From: an uncultured Spirochaetaceae bacterium
GTDB lineage: Bacteria > Spirochaetota > Spirochaetia > Treponematales > UBA12059
Length of the DNA: 18,181 nucleotides
Assembly: GCA_938004315.1 (NCBI GenBank)
Contig: CALKWG010000538.1
Coordinates: 1 to 18,181, forward strand
Direction of reading: 5' to 3'
In this document: piece after piece, positions 1 to 8,459 of the stretch
How the letters are laid out: the number at the start of each line of letters is the position of its first letter
Position numbering within the stretch: the stretch's first letter is position 1
Program-made: the position numbers and the translations under genes
The notes under the pieces: model-generated
The model's database searches: none
Told to the model about the DNA's origin: nothing
What the model saw: the letters and a program-made list of their open reading frames with translations, nothing else

Positions 1-80
1 GGCATCTGCCTGCGATGCGCGAAGGCCCCGGCTTCTGGCGACCATCATCACGCAACGGGCCACAGGCCCGGGAGAAACCA

Positions 81-1541
81 ATGAGCAAGAAGAAGAAACT
101 GACCCACGCGTCGGGGGCGCCGGTCACCGACAATCAGAACACCATGACAGCCGGCCCGCGGGGGCCGGTGCTTCTGCAGGACGTCTGGTACCTGGAGAAG
201 CTCGCCCATTTCGACCGTGAAGTGATTCCCGAGCGCCGCATGCACGCCAAGGGCTCCGGCGCGTTCGGTACCTTCACCGTCACGCACGATATTACTAAGT
301 ACACGAAGGCGAAGATCTTCTCGGAGATCGGCAAGAAGACCGACCTGTTCGTCCGCTTCTCGACCGTGGCGGGCGAGCGCGGGGCGGCAGACGCCGAGCG
401 CGACATCCGCGGCTTCGCCATCAAGTTCTACACCGAGGAAGGCAACTGGGACCTGGTCGGCAACAACACCCCGGTCTTCTTCCTGCGCGACCCCCTCAAA
501 TTCCCCGACTTGAACCACGCGGTCAAGCGCGACCCGCGCACCAACCTGCGCAGCGCGAAAAACAACTGGGACTTCTGGACTCTCCTGCCCGAGGCCCTGC
601 ACCAGGTGACCATCACCATGAGCGAGCGCGGCATCCCGGCCAGCTATCGCCATATGCATGGCTTCGGCTCGCATACCTTCTCCTTCATCAACGCCGCCGG
701 CGAACGTTACTGGGTCAAGTTCCACCTCGTATGCCAGCAGGGCATCAAGAACCTAAGCGACGCCGAGGCGGAGGCCGTCGTGGCCAAGGATCGCGAGAGC
801 CACCAGAGGGACCTCTACGAGGCCATCGAGCGGGGCGACTTCCCGCGTTGGAAGCTGGCCGTGCAGATCATGCCCGAGGCCGACGCCGCGAAGATGCCCT
901 ATAATCCCTTCGACCTTACCAAGGTCTGGTACCATAAGGACTATCCGCTCATCGACGTGGGCGTGCTCGAGCTCAACCGCAACCCGGAGAACTATTTCGC
1001 CGACGTGGAGCAGGCGGCCTTCAACCCGGCCAACGTGGTGCCCGGCATAGGCTTCTCGCCCGACAAGATGCTGCAGGGCAGGCTCTTCTCCTACGGCGAC
1101 GCGCAGCGTTATCGCCTTGGCGTCAACCACCATCAGATTCCGGTCAACGCCCCGCGCTGCCCTTACCACGCCTACCATCGCGACGGCGCCATGCGCGTCG
1201 ACGGCAACTACGGCTCGACCCTCGGCTACGAGCCGAATTCTTACGGCGAGTGGCGCGAGCAGCCCGAGGCCGCCGAGCCGCCCCTTGCACTGCAGGGCGC
1301 CGCCGCGCGCTGGGACTTCCGGGAGGACGACGACGATTATTACACCCAGCCCGGCTTGCTCTTTAAGATCATGAGCGCCGCAGAGAAGGAAGCCCTCTTC
1401 GGCAACACCGCCCGCGCCATGGGCGACGCGCCTAAGGAGATTAAGCTACGGCACGTAGGCAACTGCCTTAAGGCCGATAGGGCCTACGGCGAGGGCGTCG
1501 CCAAGGCCATGGGTCTCGACCCGAAGGACGCGCCGCGTTGA
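81..1541 (+). CDS. katA: Monofunctional haem catalase (KatA-type)
   Basis: Catalase, which turns hydrogen peroxide into water and oxygen in the cytoplasm. The 486-residue product has the small-subunit catalase length. The active-site signature around residues 44-61 ([18 protein letters not shown]) carries the distal His55. Asn128 lies in [11 protein letters not shown], and the proximal haem-ligand Tyr338 lies in [14 protein letters not shown]. All key residues are present, so activity is expected. The frame stays open upstream to base 15 and beyond, but I chose ATG 81 because GGGAG at 70-74 sits 6 bases before it and the family starts near here; the extra 22 residues look unlike catalase. No promoter is visible in the short left flank. 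Its stop overlaps the TTG start of the next gene (TTGA), so the two are probably co-transcribed. Family assignment is very secure. Confidence 0.97.
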   Translation: MSKKKKLTHASGAPVTDNQNTMTAGPRGPVLLQDVWYLEKLAHFDREVIPERRMHAKGSGAFGTFTVTHDITKYTKAKIFSEIGKKTDLFVRFSTVAGERGAADAERDIRGFAIKFYTEEGNWDLVGNNTPVFFLRDPLKFPDLNHAVKRDPRTNLRSAKNNWDFWTLLPEALHQVTITMSERGIPASYRHMHGFGSHTFSFINAAGERYWVKFHLVCQQGIKNLSDAEAEAVVAKDRESHQRDLYEAIERGDFPRWKLAVQIMPEADAAKMPYNPFDLTKVWYHKDYPLIDVGVLELNRNPENYFADVEQAAFNPANVVPGIGFSPDKMLQGRLFSYGDAQRYRLGVNHHQIPVNAPRCPYHAYHRDGAMRVDGNYGSTLGYEPNSYGEWREQPEAAEPPLALQGAAARWDFREDDDDYYTQPGLLFKIMSAAEKEALFGNTARAMGDAPKEIKLRHVGNCLKADRAYGEGVAKAMGLDPKDAPR

Positions 1542-1969
1542 GCGGACGCGCCTCCTTAAGCCGGCCGGCGAGGCTCGCCCTCGCCGCCGGCGGCTGGCTC
1601 TGCTTCGGCCTGGGCTGGCTCGGCGTCTTCCTGCCGGGCCTCCCGACCACCATCTTTTGGATACTCGCCGCCCTAGCCTTCGTGCGGGTCAACGAGAGGG
1701 CCTATAAGATGGTGATTAGCCACAAGCGCTTCGGCCCGGGGGTGCGCCTGTTCGTCGAGGAAGGCAAGATCCGTAGGCGCGGTAAGATCATCTCCATCGT
1801 CGCCATGATGACGAGCGCTTCGATAGGCGCCCTGGCCATGCCGCCCCTATGGCTCAAGCTGACCGTGGTCGGGGCGGCGGCCTTAGGCAGCCTCTGGGTC
1901 GGCCTGTTGCCGGTGCCCGATGAAGAAACCGATAGCCGAAAGGCGCGGCCCGGGCGGGCCTGTCCCTAG
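1538..1969 (+). CDS. DUF454 (YbaN-like) small inner-membrane protein
   Basis: A 143-residue membrane protein of the DUF454/YbaN family, whose biochemical role is unknown. The family hallmark is visible near residues 19-50: a [18 protein letters not shown] stretch followed by a hydrophobic segment and [10 protein letters not shown] cytoplasmic, basic [20 protein letters not shown] loop comes next, then two more hydrophobic segments (about residues 82-100 and 105-125). The start is an unusual TTG at 1538 that overlaps the catalase stop (TTGA). AAGGA at 1524-1528 lies 9 bases upstream, which supports this start and suggests translational coupling to katA. A role linked to oxidative stress is only inferred from this coupling. 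The C-terminal tail ([13 protein letters not shown]) is charged and probably cytoplasmic. Confidence 0.85.
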   Translation: MSGRASLSRPARLALAAGGWLCFGLGWLGVFLPGLPTTIFWILAALAFVRVNERAYKMVISHKRFGPGVRLFVEEGKIRRRGKIISIVAMMTSASIGALAMPPLWLKLTVVGAAALGSLWVGLLPVPDEETDSRKARPGRACP

Positions 1970-2006
1970 GGAATCTCGCCCCTCGTTTGTTTCCTACGCT
2001 CCTTGT

Positions 2007-2023
2007 ATTACTTTTAAGGTAAT
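2007..2023. promoter_or_regulatory. AT-rich imperfect palindrome upstream of the sugar dehydrogenase gene
   Basis: ATTACTTTTAAGGTAAT is an interrupted inverted repeat: ATTAC pairs with GTAAT, and the inner bases pair with one G-T wobble. It lies 15 bases before the ATG at 2039 and just before the AAGGAG ribosome binding site (2026-2031). It could be a repressor or activator site, or an RNA hairpin near the start codon. No clear -35/-10 pair is visible around it. The call rests on symmetry alone. Confidence 0.35.
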
Positions 2024-2038
2024 ATAAGGAGTTTTGCC

Positions 2039-3163
2039 ATGAAACGTTTAACCATAGCGCTCGTATTCGTCGCGGCCGCCTCGTACTCGGCCACGGCCCA
2101 GGCGGTCGTGGCGCCGCTTATACGGGCGGCCGGCGAGAGCTTCCGCATCGTGCGCCTGGCCGACCGCCTTGAATCGCCGTGGGCCTTGGCCTTCCTTCCC
2201 GACGGCCGCTTCCTCGTGAGCGAGCGTCCCGGGCGCCTTGTAATCGTATCTCCCGACGGTAGCCGCGTCCCGGTGACGGGCCTGCCGGCCGTGCGATCGG
2301 GCGGGCAGGGCGGCTTCCTCGACCTAGCGCTGCATCCCGACTTCGCGCGGAATCGGCTGGTGTACTGGAGCTATGCCGCCGCCGGGCCAGGCGGTCAGTC
2401 GACGGCCCTGGCGCGCGGCCGCCTGGACGGACAAGCCCTGCGCGAGGTACAGGTCCTCTGGACCATGCAGAAGCGCAGCGGCGGCACGAATCACTACGGC
2501 TCGCGCGTACGCTTCGGCGCCGACGGGAAGCTGTACCTCACGACCGGCGACCGCGGCGAGCAGGACCGCGCGCGCGAGCCCGGCGACGCCGCCAGCAAGG
2601 TCATACGGCTGAACGACGACGGCTCCGTGCCCCGCGACAACCCCTTCGTCGGCCGCCCCGGCTACCTGCCCGAGATCTACAGCCTGGGGCACCGCAACGC
2701 GCAGGGCCTGGCCGTACGTCCGGGCTCGGGCCAAGTCTGGCTATCGGAGCATGGGCCGCGCGGCGGCGACGAGATCAACCTCGTGAAGCCCGGCCTTGAC
2801 TACGGTTGGCCCCTGACCACCTACGGCGTGGCCTACTCGGGCGCCCGCATAGCGGAGAGCCCGACGGCCCCCGGCGTCGAGCCGCCTAAGCTCCACTGGA
2901 CGCCGTCCATAGCGCCATCGGGGCTAGAGTTCTACCAGGGCGACGCCTTCCCCGCCTGGCGCGGCCATCTTATATCGGGCTCCCTGGCGGGGCAGAAGCT
3001 CGTGCTCGTTCGGCTCTCGGGCGACGAGGTTTCAGGCCAGGAGCTTATCCTGGACGGCCAGCTCGGCCGCCTCCGCGACGTACGCGTCGGCCCCGACGGC
3101 ATGGTCTACCTCCTGACCGACGCGGCCTCGGGCGGGCTCTATAGGCTCGAGCCGGCGCGCTAG
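2039..3163 (+). CDS. Exported PQQ-dependent aldose sugar dehydrogenase (glucose/sorbosone dehydrogenase family)
   Basis: A 374-residue six-bladed beta-propeller quinoprotein of the YliI/Asd type, which oxidises soluble aldoses using PQQ in the periplasm. Residues 1-22 form a signal peptide (MKRLTIALVFVAAASYSATAQA) with an Ala-x-Ala type cleavage site. The family landmarks follow in order: ESPWALAFLPDGRFLVSERPG (about 45-65), SGGTNHYGSR with the likely catalytic His152, LTTGDRGEQDRA (168-178), YSLGHRNAQGLA (214-225) and SEHGPRGGDEINL (236-248). The ATG has AAGGAG 7 bases upstream. No PQQ biosynthesis gene is in the window, so the cofactor must come from elsewhere in the genome or from outside the cell. 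A palindrome (2007-2023) lies just upstream. The exact sugar cannot be told from sequence. Confidence 0.9.
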   Translation: MKRLTIALVFVAAASYSATAQAVVAPLIRAAGESFRIVRLADRLESPWALAFLPDGRFLVSERPGRLVIVSPDGSRVPVTGLPAVRSGGQGGFLDLALHPDFARNRLVYWSYAAAGPGGQSTALARGRLDGQALREVQVLWTMQKRSGGTNHYGSRVRFGADGKLYLTTGDRGEQDRAREPGDAASKVIRLNDDGSVPRDNPFVGRPGYLPEIYSLGHRNAQGLAVRPGSGQVWLSEHGPRGGDEINLVKPGLDYGWPLTTYGVAYSGARIAESPTAPGVEPPKLHWTPSIAPSGLEFYQGDAFPAWRGHLISGSLAGQKLVLVRLSGDEVSGQELILDGQLGRLRDVRVGPDGMVYLLTDAASGGLYRLEPAR

Positions 3164-3207
3164 CCGCGGCGGGGAGTCCCGCGCGTCGGGTTCGCAGCGG
3201 CCTGGCC

Positions 3208-4767
3208 TCAGCGGGATTTTGCGCCGGAGGGCTTGGTCGAGCTCGGCTTGGCCTTGCCGGCGCCGGTTTTCCCCGCGGCCTTCGCGGCCGGCTTGGCCGA
3301 GCGGGCCGCCTTGGCGGCTTTGGCCAGGGCCTCGTCGAAGACCACTACGGTTCCCGCCATGTTGATGACGTCGCCCGATTCAAGTTTCTTTTTCGTAACG
3401 GTACGGTTGTTGACCGTGAGCGAGCCGTCGGCCACCAGGGTATAGCTGGCCGTGGCCTGGTCGAAGAGCACGGTCGCGTGCCTGGCGCCCAGGCCCGGGT
3501 TACCCGCCACGCTCAAATCGGCGTCCGGCGCCGCGCCTATGACGGTGGCCGCCCCGGCCAGGGGCACGAAGCGGGTCTTCTGACCGCCGGGCGCGAAGAG
3601 CAGCCGCAGGCCGGCTTCGTCGGTCTCGCGCTCCAGCTTGAAGAGGACGAGGGCCAGCCAGACGAGGGCCGCGACGAGCGGGGCCAGGAAGAAGAGCGGC
3701 TCGGGCGCGGCGGCGCCGCTACCGAAGAGCGTTCCCACGTAGTAATAGCGTTCGGCGCGAAGCTCGCGGCCCTGGGCGTCGCGGGCGACGACGCGTACCC
3801 AGCGCCGCTCGCCGGGCGCCATGGAGGCTCGGTAGTCGACGGCCAGCTCGGCCAGCACGTCGCGTCGTATCGTGTCGTAGACCGAGGCCAGCGCCTCGGC
3901 GTCGTCGGCGTCGAAGGCCCGCCCGCCGCTGCCTTCGGCTATGGCGCCGAGCATCTGGTCCTTCTGCGCGCCGTAGCGCAGGGCGTACACGGTGACGCCT
4001 TCGCGGACCGCGGCGTCGATAGCCTGGGCGGGGCTCGTCGCGGCCAGGCCGGTTTCGGGATTAGGTTTGCCGGTGATAATCGCATAAGGGTAGTTCTCGC
4101 CGTCCGATAACGCGATGAGTGCCCGGCGGCCGGGCTCCATGGCGAAGTCGCGGATCGCGCGCTCGAGCGAGAGGTAGAGCTCGGTATAGGCGTCCTCGGA
4201 GGAGGGGCGGCGTATCTCGTCGAGAGCTCGGAGCGCCTCTTCGGGGCTCGATCCGGGGGCGACCGCGGCCCAATAGCGGGTATTGAAAACGACGAGCCCG
4301 ACGCGGTCCTTCGGCCCTAGCGACGATATGAAAGCGGCTGCCGCTTCCTTGGCCGCCTCGATGCGCAGCTTCTGACCTTGCTCGCCGGGCTTTCCGTCAC
4401 GGTCTGTCCACATGCTGCCCGAGTTATCGAGGAGGAGGAGGAAGGAGATGCCGAACTCCTCGTTCGGTCGTTCGCGGAGCGCGACGAGCTCGGCCCGCTC
4501 GAAGGAGAGTCCGTCGGACGATTCCCATATCTCGACGGCCGGAAGCCCGTCGCTACCGCGCGAAAGGCCCGGGGCGCTCAGGTAGAGGCGGGTGAGTTGA
4601 CGGCTTAAGAGGGCGGAGCTGTCGATTTGGGAGATGGCTAAGCCTTTCGCTCCGTCAGGCGCTTGGGCGGCCGAAGGCGCGACGGTCATGAAGAGGAGCG
4701 CGGCCGCGACGACGGCGATCCGGGCGGAGCGCAGGAGCGGAGCCTCGCTAATTCGGTAGGCGTTCAT
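3208..4767 (-). CDS. Exported VWA-domain protein with TM segment, C-terminal FHA domain and Lys/Ala-rich tail
   Basis: A 519-residue protein in four parts. A signal peptide covers residues 1-36. An extracytoplasmic von Willebrand A domain (about 106-305) has an intact MIDAS metal site: D114-N-S116-G-S118, Thr195 and Asp222 in LSDGEN. A beta-rich linker leads to a TM helix at about 358-377. A cytoplasmic FHA-like domain (about 388-478) is followed by a Lys/Ala/Pro-rich tail (480-519) resembling histone H1 tails. In the FHA domain the usual GR is GA (411-412) and the usual SRxH is ARHA (428-431), so two canonical phosphothreonine contacts are missing. It is the last gene of the kinase/phosphatase operon, 16 bp after the preceding gene, with GGAAAGGA before the ATG. 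A metal-dependent surface adhesion or scaffold role coupled to an internal signal is inference. Confidence 0.88.
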   Translation of the reverse strand: MNAYRISEAPLLRSARIAVVAAALLFMTVAPSAAQAPDGAKGLAISQIDSSALLSRQLTRLYLSAPGLSRGSDGLPAVEIWESSDGLSFERAELVALRERPNEEFGISFLLLLDNSGSMWTDRDGKPGEQGQKLRIEAAKEAAAAFISSLGPKDRVGLVVFNTRYWAAVAPGSSPEEALRALDEIRRPSSEDAYTELYLSLERAIRDFAMEPGRRALIALSDGENYPYAIITGKPNPETGLAATSPAQAIDAAVREGVTVYALRYGAQKDQMLGAIAEGSGGRAFDADDAEALASVYDTIRRDVLAELAVDYRASMAPGERRWVRVVARDAQGRELRAERYYYVGTLFGSGAAAPEPLFFLAPLVAALVWLALVLFKLERETDEAGLRLLFAPGGQKTRFVPLAGAATVIGAAPDADLSVAGNPGLGARHATVLFDQATASYTLVADGSLTVNNRTVTKKKLESGDVINMAGTVVVFDEALAKAAKAARSAKPAAKAAGKTGAGKAKPSSTKPSGAKSR

Positions 4768-4783
4768 GGCGTGCCGTCCTTTC

Positions 4784-5752
4784 CTAGGAGAAGAAGCCGT
4801 AGATGAGCTTGGCCTTGCCGACGGCCAGGACGTCGTCCGGCCGCAGGGCGCGCTCGCCCGGCGGTTCGTCGTTGACGAACAGGGCGGGGCCGGCGCCGCG
4901 CGTCGCGGCGGCCTCGCCCTGAGCCTTGGTCCCCGCGGCCACGGTGGCGCGGCCCGCGGCGGCTCGCGGCGCGGCGGCTTTCACGAAGACCCTGCCGCCT
5001 TCAAGGCTCAGGATGGCATGCAGGGCCTCGACCTCGGGGTAGCCCTTGAGCACCAGGTCGCAGCCGGGGGCGCCGCCGATCCTCGTTACCCGATTGACGA
5101 CGGGGTACTGCTTGCCTTTGAGCGGCCCGTTCAAGACCATGAGGCAGCCGGCGGAGAAGCGGTTCTCGAAGGCGGCGTAGGCTAGGCCCAGGGCTAAGCC
5201 GAAGGCCGCAAGGCCCGCGAGGAGCGCGAGGGGGCGGTCCGGGAAGCGGTAGGAGGCGGCTGAAAGCGCCGCGCCGCCTAAGAGCCCGCCCGTAAGCCCG
5301 CCGAGTAGGCCGGCCGCCAGCTTGCGTCCGGAGCGGGCCCTTAAGCCCTCGGTGAGCCCGAGGAGCAGCCCGGCCACCGCCCAGCCCAGGCCGGCGGCCA
5401 CGGCCAGGCCTATCCCGTCCCGCCGCGAGGCCGAACGCCAGAGCCCGGAGCCCGCCCAGAAGAGGAAGAGCTGGCCGGCCAGGGCTCCGACGGCGCCGGC
5501 GAAGGCGCCGAAGCCCGCCCCGAAGAGGAGGCCGGCTAAGGCCTTGGGCCGGCTCGATACGACGATGCCCTCGAGCGAGCCGAAGAAGGCGCCGAAGACG
5601 AGGCCGAGCGAGGCTCCCTGAATAATAGTAAATAAGAGATAACTATGGAAAACTGCGCGCCCGGCGTTCAGGGCCAGCATGAGCGGCCAGAGCGCCGCCG
5701 CGGCCAGGAGGCCGAAGGCGGCCATGACCGCGCGTTTCATCGTGATAGACAT
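4784..5752 (-). CDS. Six-helix membrane protein with C-terminal FHA domain
   Basis: A 322-residue protein. The first 200 residues hold about six hydrophobic helices (roughly 9-28, 38-60, 70-100, 112-134, 144-166, 173-195). Helices 3-5 are rich in Gly/Ala zipper spacing, such as the GGLTGGLLGG stretch near 151-160. The C-terminal 120 residues form a cytoplasmic FHA-like domain: MVLNGPLKGKQYPV, then RIGGAPGCDLVL, an LHA remnant of the SRxH motif at 244-246, and a last strand ending LFVNDEPPGE..LRPDDVLAVG. About 30 Ala/Gly-rich residues (258-289) are inserted inside the FHA fold. The pThr-binding Arg and Ser are absent. AAGGAG precedes the ATG. The gap to the kinase gene is 34 bp and to the VWA gene 16 bp. 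The membrane half matches no family I recognise. Confidence 0.85.
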   Translation of the reverse strand: MSITMKRAVMAAFGLLAAAALWPLMLALNAGRAVFHSYLLFTIIQGASLGLVFGAFFGSLEGIVVSSRPKALAGLLFGAGFGAFAGAVGALAGQLFLFWAGSGLWRSASRRDGIGLAVAAGLGWAVAGLLLGLTEGLRARSGRKLAAGLLGGLTGGLLGGAALSAASYRFPDRPLALLAGLAAFGLALGLAYAAFENRFSAGCLMVLNGPLKGKQYPVVNRVTRIGGAPGCDLVLKGYPEVEALHAILSLEGGRVFVKAAAPRAAAGRATVAAGTKAQGEAAATRGAGPALFVNDEPPGERALRPDDVLAVGKAKLIYGFFS

Positions 5753-5786
5753 GGTGCGTCTCCTTGTAGTATGCGGACGGTTCGGG

Positions 5787-7391
5787 CTAGGGGCCGATCC
5801 GCCTGAGCCTGGCCGAGAGCGAGAGGCTATCCTGGTCGGCCGCCAGGCGTAGCGAGAAGGTCTCGGGCCTATAGCCCTCGGCCTCCACCCTGAACTGGCG
5901 TACGCCGCCGCTCACGAGCCAACCCTCGGGCAGGGCTTCCACGGGCGTCCAGCTCCCCGAGGCCAGCGCCAGGACCTTAGGAGCCGGCTCGACGGCCTTG
6001 CCCGTCTGGGCGTCCGTCGCGCGCGCCTCGACGTAGAGCGGCCTCGGGCGGCGCTCCTCCAGGCGATAGCGCAGCTCTATCGCCGCCCGCCCCGGCGCGT
6101 CGGCGTACGAAGGCAGCTCGAAGCTCTCCCAAAGCACAGCCGAGCCGACGACGAGCTTGAGCCGGTACGCGCCGGGCTCAAGGCGCAGCTCGGGGGCTTC
6201 GAAGCTGTGGTACGGGTCGGCGTCCCCCGTCGGGCGCGGGCTTAGAGCCACGGGCGAGGCCGGATGCTCCGGATACTCGCGTCCGTCGTCGACATAGACG
6301 CGGGCCAGGGCGTGGTATTCCTCGATCGGCCGGCCGGCCTTGGCCAGCCGTAGCGATACGCGGACGCCGCCCCAGGACGCGGCGGCCAGGTACTTATAGG
6401 CGAGGCCCGAGCTCCAGGCGTAGTAGCCCGATCCGCCCAGCGCGGCGGCCAGGAGTAGGGCCACGGGGGCTAGACGGGCGCGGCGCTTGGCGCGCGGATA
6501 GCGCGGTTCTTCCTGCAAGGTGCCGTGCAGGAGCCCTACCAGGGTCTCGGCGATGGGCTCGCGCCTATAGCCGGCTAGATAACGCTCGACCGTCTTTAAG
6601 AGGCTCTCGACGTCCTGGTAGCGGCGCCGGGGGTCGGGCTGGATGAGCTTATGGATCAGCCGGTCCACGAAGGCCGGTACGCGGGCGTTCACGCTCCGGG
6701 CGCGGCGGTAGCGGCCCTTGCGTATCGTGGCCACGGTCTCGGCGGAGAAGCTGGCGGCGTAGGGCTTCTTGCCGGTGACCATCTCGTAGAGCATGACGCC
6801 CATGGCGTAGATGTCGGCGCGCCGGTCGACGTTCTTGGCGTTCTCGATCTGCTCCGGGGGCATGTACGAGGGCGTGCCTAGGGTCATGCCCTCGCGGGTC
6901 AGTCCCGACTCGGCCTCGTCCTCGGAGGCCGCGATGCCGAAGTCGGCCAGCTTCACCTCGCCCCGCTTGGAGATGAGGATGTTGCCCGGCTTGATGTCGC
7001 GGTGGATGACGCCCTTGCCGTGGGCGTACGCCAAGGCCTTACAGGCTTCGGCGAAGAGGAGCAGGGACAGCTCGCCCGTGAGGCAGCGCTGGCGCTTCAA
7101 GAGCTGGTCCAAGGACATGCCGTCTACGAACTCCAGCACCATGTAATAGGAACTTCCCTCCTTGAAGAGGTCGAAGACCCTGACCACGTTGTCGTGTTGG
7201 AAGTCCATGAGGATGCGCGCCTCGCGCTTGAATCGCTCGGTGACGGCGCTCGAGCCGCGTATGGTCAGCTTCTTCAAGACGACGAAGCGCCTGAGCGTCG
7301 GGTGCTGGGCCTTGAGCACGGCGCCCATGCCGCCGCGCGCCACCAGGGAGTCTACTTTATACTTGCCGATGAATTCGGGCAGCTCCGCCAT
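5787..7391 (-). CDS. Transmembrane Ser/Thr protein kinase (PknB-like, Hanks type)
   Basis: A 534-residue kinase. The cytoplasmic catalytic domain (about 9-272) has every core motif: the glycine loop ARGGMGAVLKA (18-28), the ATP-anchoring Lys40 in VVLKK, catalytic HRDIKPGN (130-137, Asp132), DFG (150-152), and GTPSYMPPEQ (172-181) ending the activation loop, with Thr165 and Thr170 as candidate phosphosites. A basic juxtamembrane stretch (RAKRRAR) leads to a TM helix at about 308-327. The outer half (330-534) is beta-rich with no PASTA repeats; its later part (RQFRVEAEGYRPETFSL) resembles PEGA-like or carboxypeptidase-regulatory-like beta sandwiches and may sense the envelope. AGAGGAGG precedes the ATG. 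The phosphatase gene ends 12 bp upstream, so kinase and phosphatase are encoded as a pair. Likely substrates are the operon neighbours (inference). Confidence 0.95.
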   Translation of the reverse strand: MAELPEFIGKYKVDSLVARGGMGAVLKAQHPTLRRFVVLKKLTIRGSSAVTERFKREARILMDFQHDNVVRVFDLFKEGSSYYMVLEFVDGMSLDQLLKRQRCLTGELSLLLFAEACKALAYAHGKGVIHRDIKPGNILISKRGEVKLADFGIAASEDEAESGLTREGMTLGTPSYMPPEQIENAKNVDRRADIYAMGVMLYEMVTGKKPYAASFSAETVATIRKGRYRRARSVNARVPAFVDRLIHKLIQPDPRRRYQDVESLLKTVERYLAGYRREPIAETLVGLLHGTLQEEPRYPRAKRRARLAPVALLLAAALGGSGYYAWSSGLAYKYLAAASWGGVRVSLRLAKAGRPIEEYHALARVYVDDGREYPEHPASPVALSPRPTGDADPYHSFEAPELRLEPGAYRLKLVVGSAVLWESFELPSYADAPGRAAIELRYRLEERRPRPLYVEARATDAQTGKAVEPAPKVLALASGSWTPVEALPEGWLVSGGVRQFRVEAEGYRPETFSLRLAADQDSLSLSARLRRIGP

Positions 7392-7403
7392 GGCCGCCTC
7401 CTC

Positions 7404-8417
7404 TTAGTCGCGGGCCGGCGCTGGGCCGGCGGCGCGTATTTCGCCCACGTCGAGCTTGGGGTCCAGGTCCCGATCGGGCATGGCCCAGGCGACGACGTAG
7501 CGGTTGGGGTTGTGTATCTGTAGATGATAGCCTTCGGAGCGCTCGCGGTACAAGCTCGGTATGGTGCGGTGCCCGCTTACGAAGCGCGGCCGCTCGACAT
7601 CGGGAAGGAGGCGGGCTAGGAGCTCGCGCACCGCGCCGGGACGGGCGGCGCCGTTATCGGTCCAGGTGAGCCCCTCGACCACCTCCGGCAGGAGCGGGGC
7701 GTTTATAAGCTCATCCTCGCCGTAAGCCCGCGCCGGCTCGGCGTGCGAGGCCAGGAAGCGGCCTCCGACGGCGAAGAGCGGCAGGCTTTTTTCAAAGCCC
7801 GCGTAGAGCGACGTGATTTCCTCGCCATAGAAGGCGCGCATATAATCGGCGACCATGTCGCCCTCTAGTACGAACTTCCTAAACGAGTGGTTGCCGCCGC
7901 CTTCTTCGTTCAAGACGTTCTCGTGGTTGCCCTTAAGGAAATGGAAACGCTCGGGGAAGCTGATCTTAAAGAGCATGACCATCTCCATGAGCCCCAGGCT
8001 CTCGGCCATCTCGGCGTCCATGGCCTCTCGCCGCGCGTAGCCGCCCGACCACTCGGCGTAGGCCTCGCGCCAACGCTCCAAGGCCCGGGCCTCGGCGTGG
8101 AAGCCGTCGCCCAGGCAGAGTACCTGGACGGCTCCCGCCTCCAGGGCGTCTAGGGTCGTGCCGCCGCCCGGCATGCGCGCCGCCGCTAGGGAGAGCAGGA
8201 AGCCTCGCCTGGCGTGCAGGTCGGGCAGGATGATGGTAGCCGTCGATCGGTCGAGCCGCACGAGGCCGCCGGGCGAGCCGTCCGAGGCCCGGGGGCGCAG
8301 CTCGTCGCGCTCGCCGCGCAGGACGGCGAGCGCCTCGCGCGTGAGCTCGGCCAGGTAGCCGGGGTCCGGGGGCGCGGGCCGGGCGAAGGCGCGGTAGAGA
8401 AGTTCCCAGGCTTTCAT
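7404..8417 (-). CDS. PPP-like metallophosphoesterase (probable protein phosphatase)
   Basis: A 337-residue calcineurin-like phosphoesterase. Metal and catalytic motifs appear in order: PDLHAR (Asp66, His68), LGDG (Asp104), KGNHEN (Asn164, His165), ASHAEP (His225) and SGHR (His283). The spacing, with a helical insert (110-155) between the second and third motifs, suits PPP-type protein phosphatases or Ap4A hydrolases. Sitting directly upstream of a Ser/Thr kinase, it most likely opposes that kinase. No signal peptide or TM segment is seen, so it is cytoplasmic. I chose ATG 8417 over the ATG 24 bases upstream (8441) because GAGGA lies 6 bases before it and nothing similar precedes the longer start. 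Substrate is not determinable; diadenosine tetraphosphate is an alternative. Confidence 0.88.
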   Translation of the reverse strand: MKAWELLYRAFARPAPPDPGYLAELTREALAVLRGERDELRPRASDGSPGGLVRLDRSTATIILPDLHARRGFLLSLAAARMPGGGTTLDALEAGAVQVLCLGDGFHAEARALERWREAYAEWSGGYARREAMDAEMAESLGLMEMVMLFKISFPERFHFLKGNHENVLNEEGGGNHSFRKFVLEGDMVADYMRAFYGEEITSLYAGFEKSLPLFAVGGRFLASHAEPARAYGEDELINAPLLPEVVEGLTWTDNGAARPGAVRELLARLLPDVERPRFVSGHRTIPSLYRERSEGYHLQIHNPNRYVVAWAMPDRDLDPKLDVGEIRAAGPAPARD

Positions 8418-8459
8418 CGCAATTCCTCGTCGCGTCGGCATGCCATGGCGGCGCCGGCC

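Noticed and set aside
48..725. Long open frame antisense to catalase
   Set aside because: It is fully contained opposite an unambiguous catalase and shows no family motif.
3169..3182. GCGGG-GAGT-CCCGC hairpin between the convergent sugar dehydrogenase and VWA genes
   Set aside because: The stem is only 5 bp with no U-tract; such repeats are expected by chance in GC-rich DNA.
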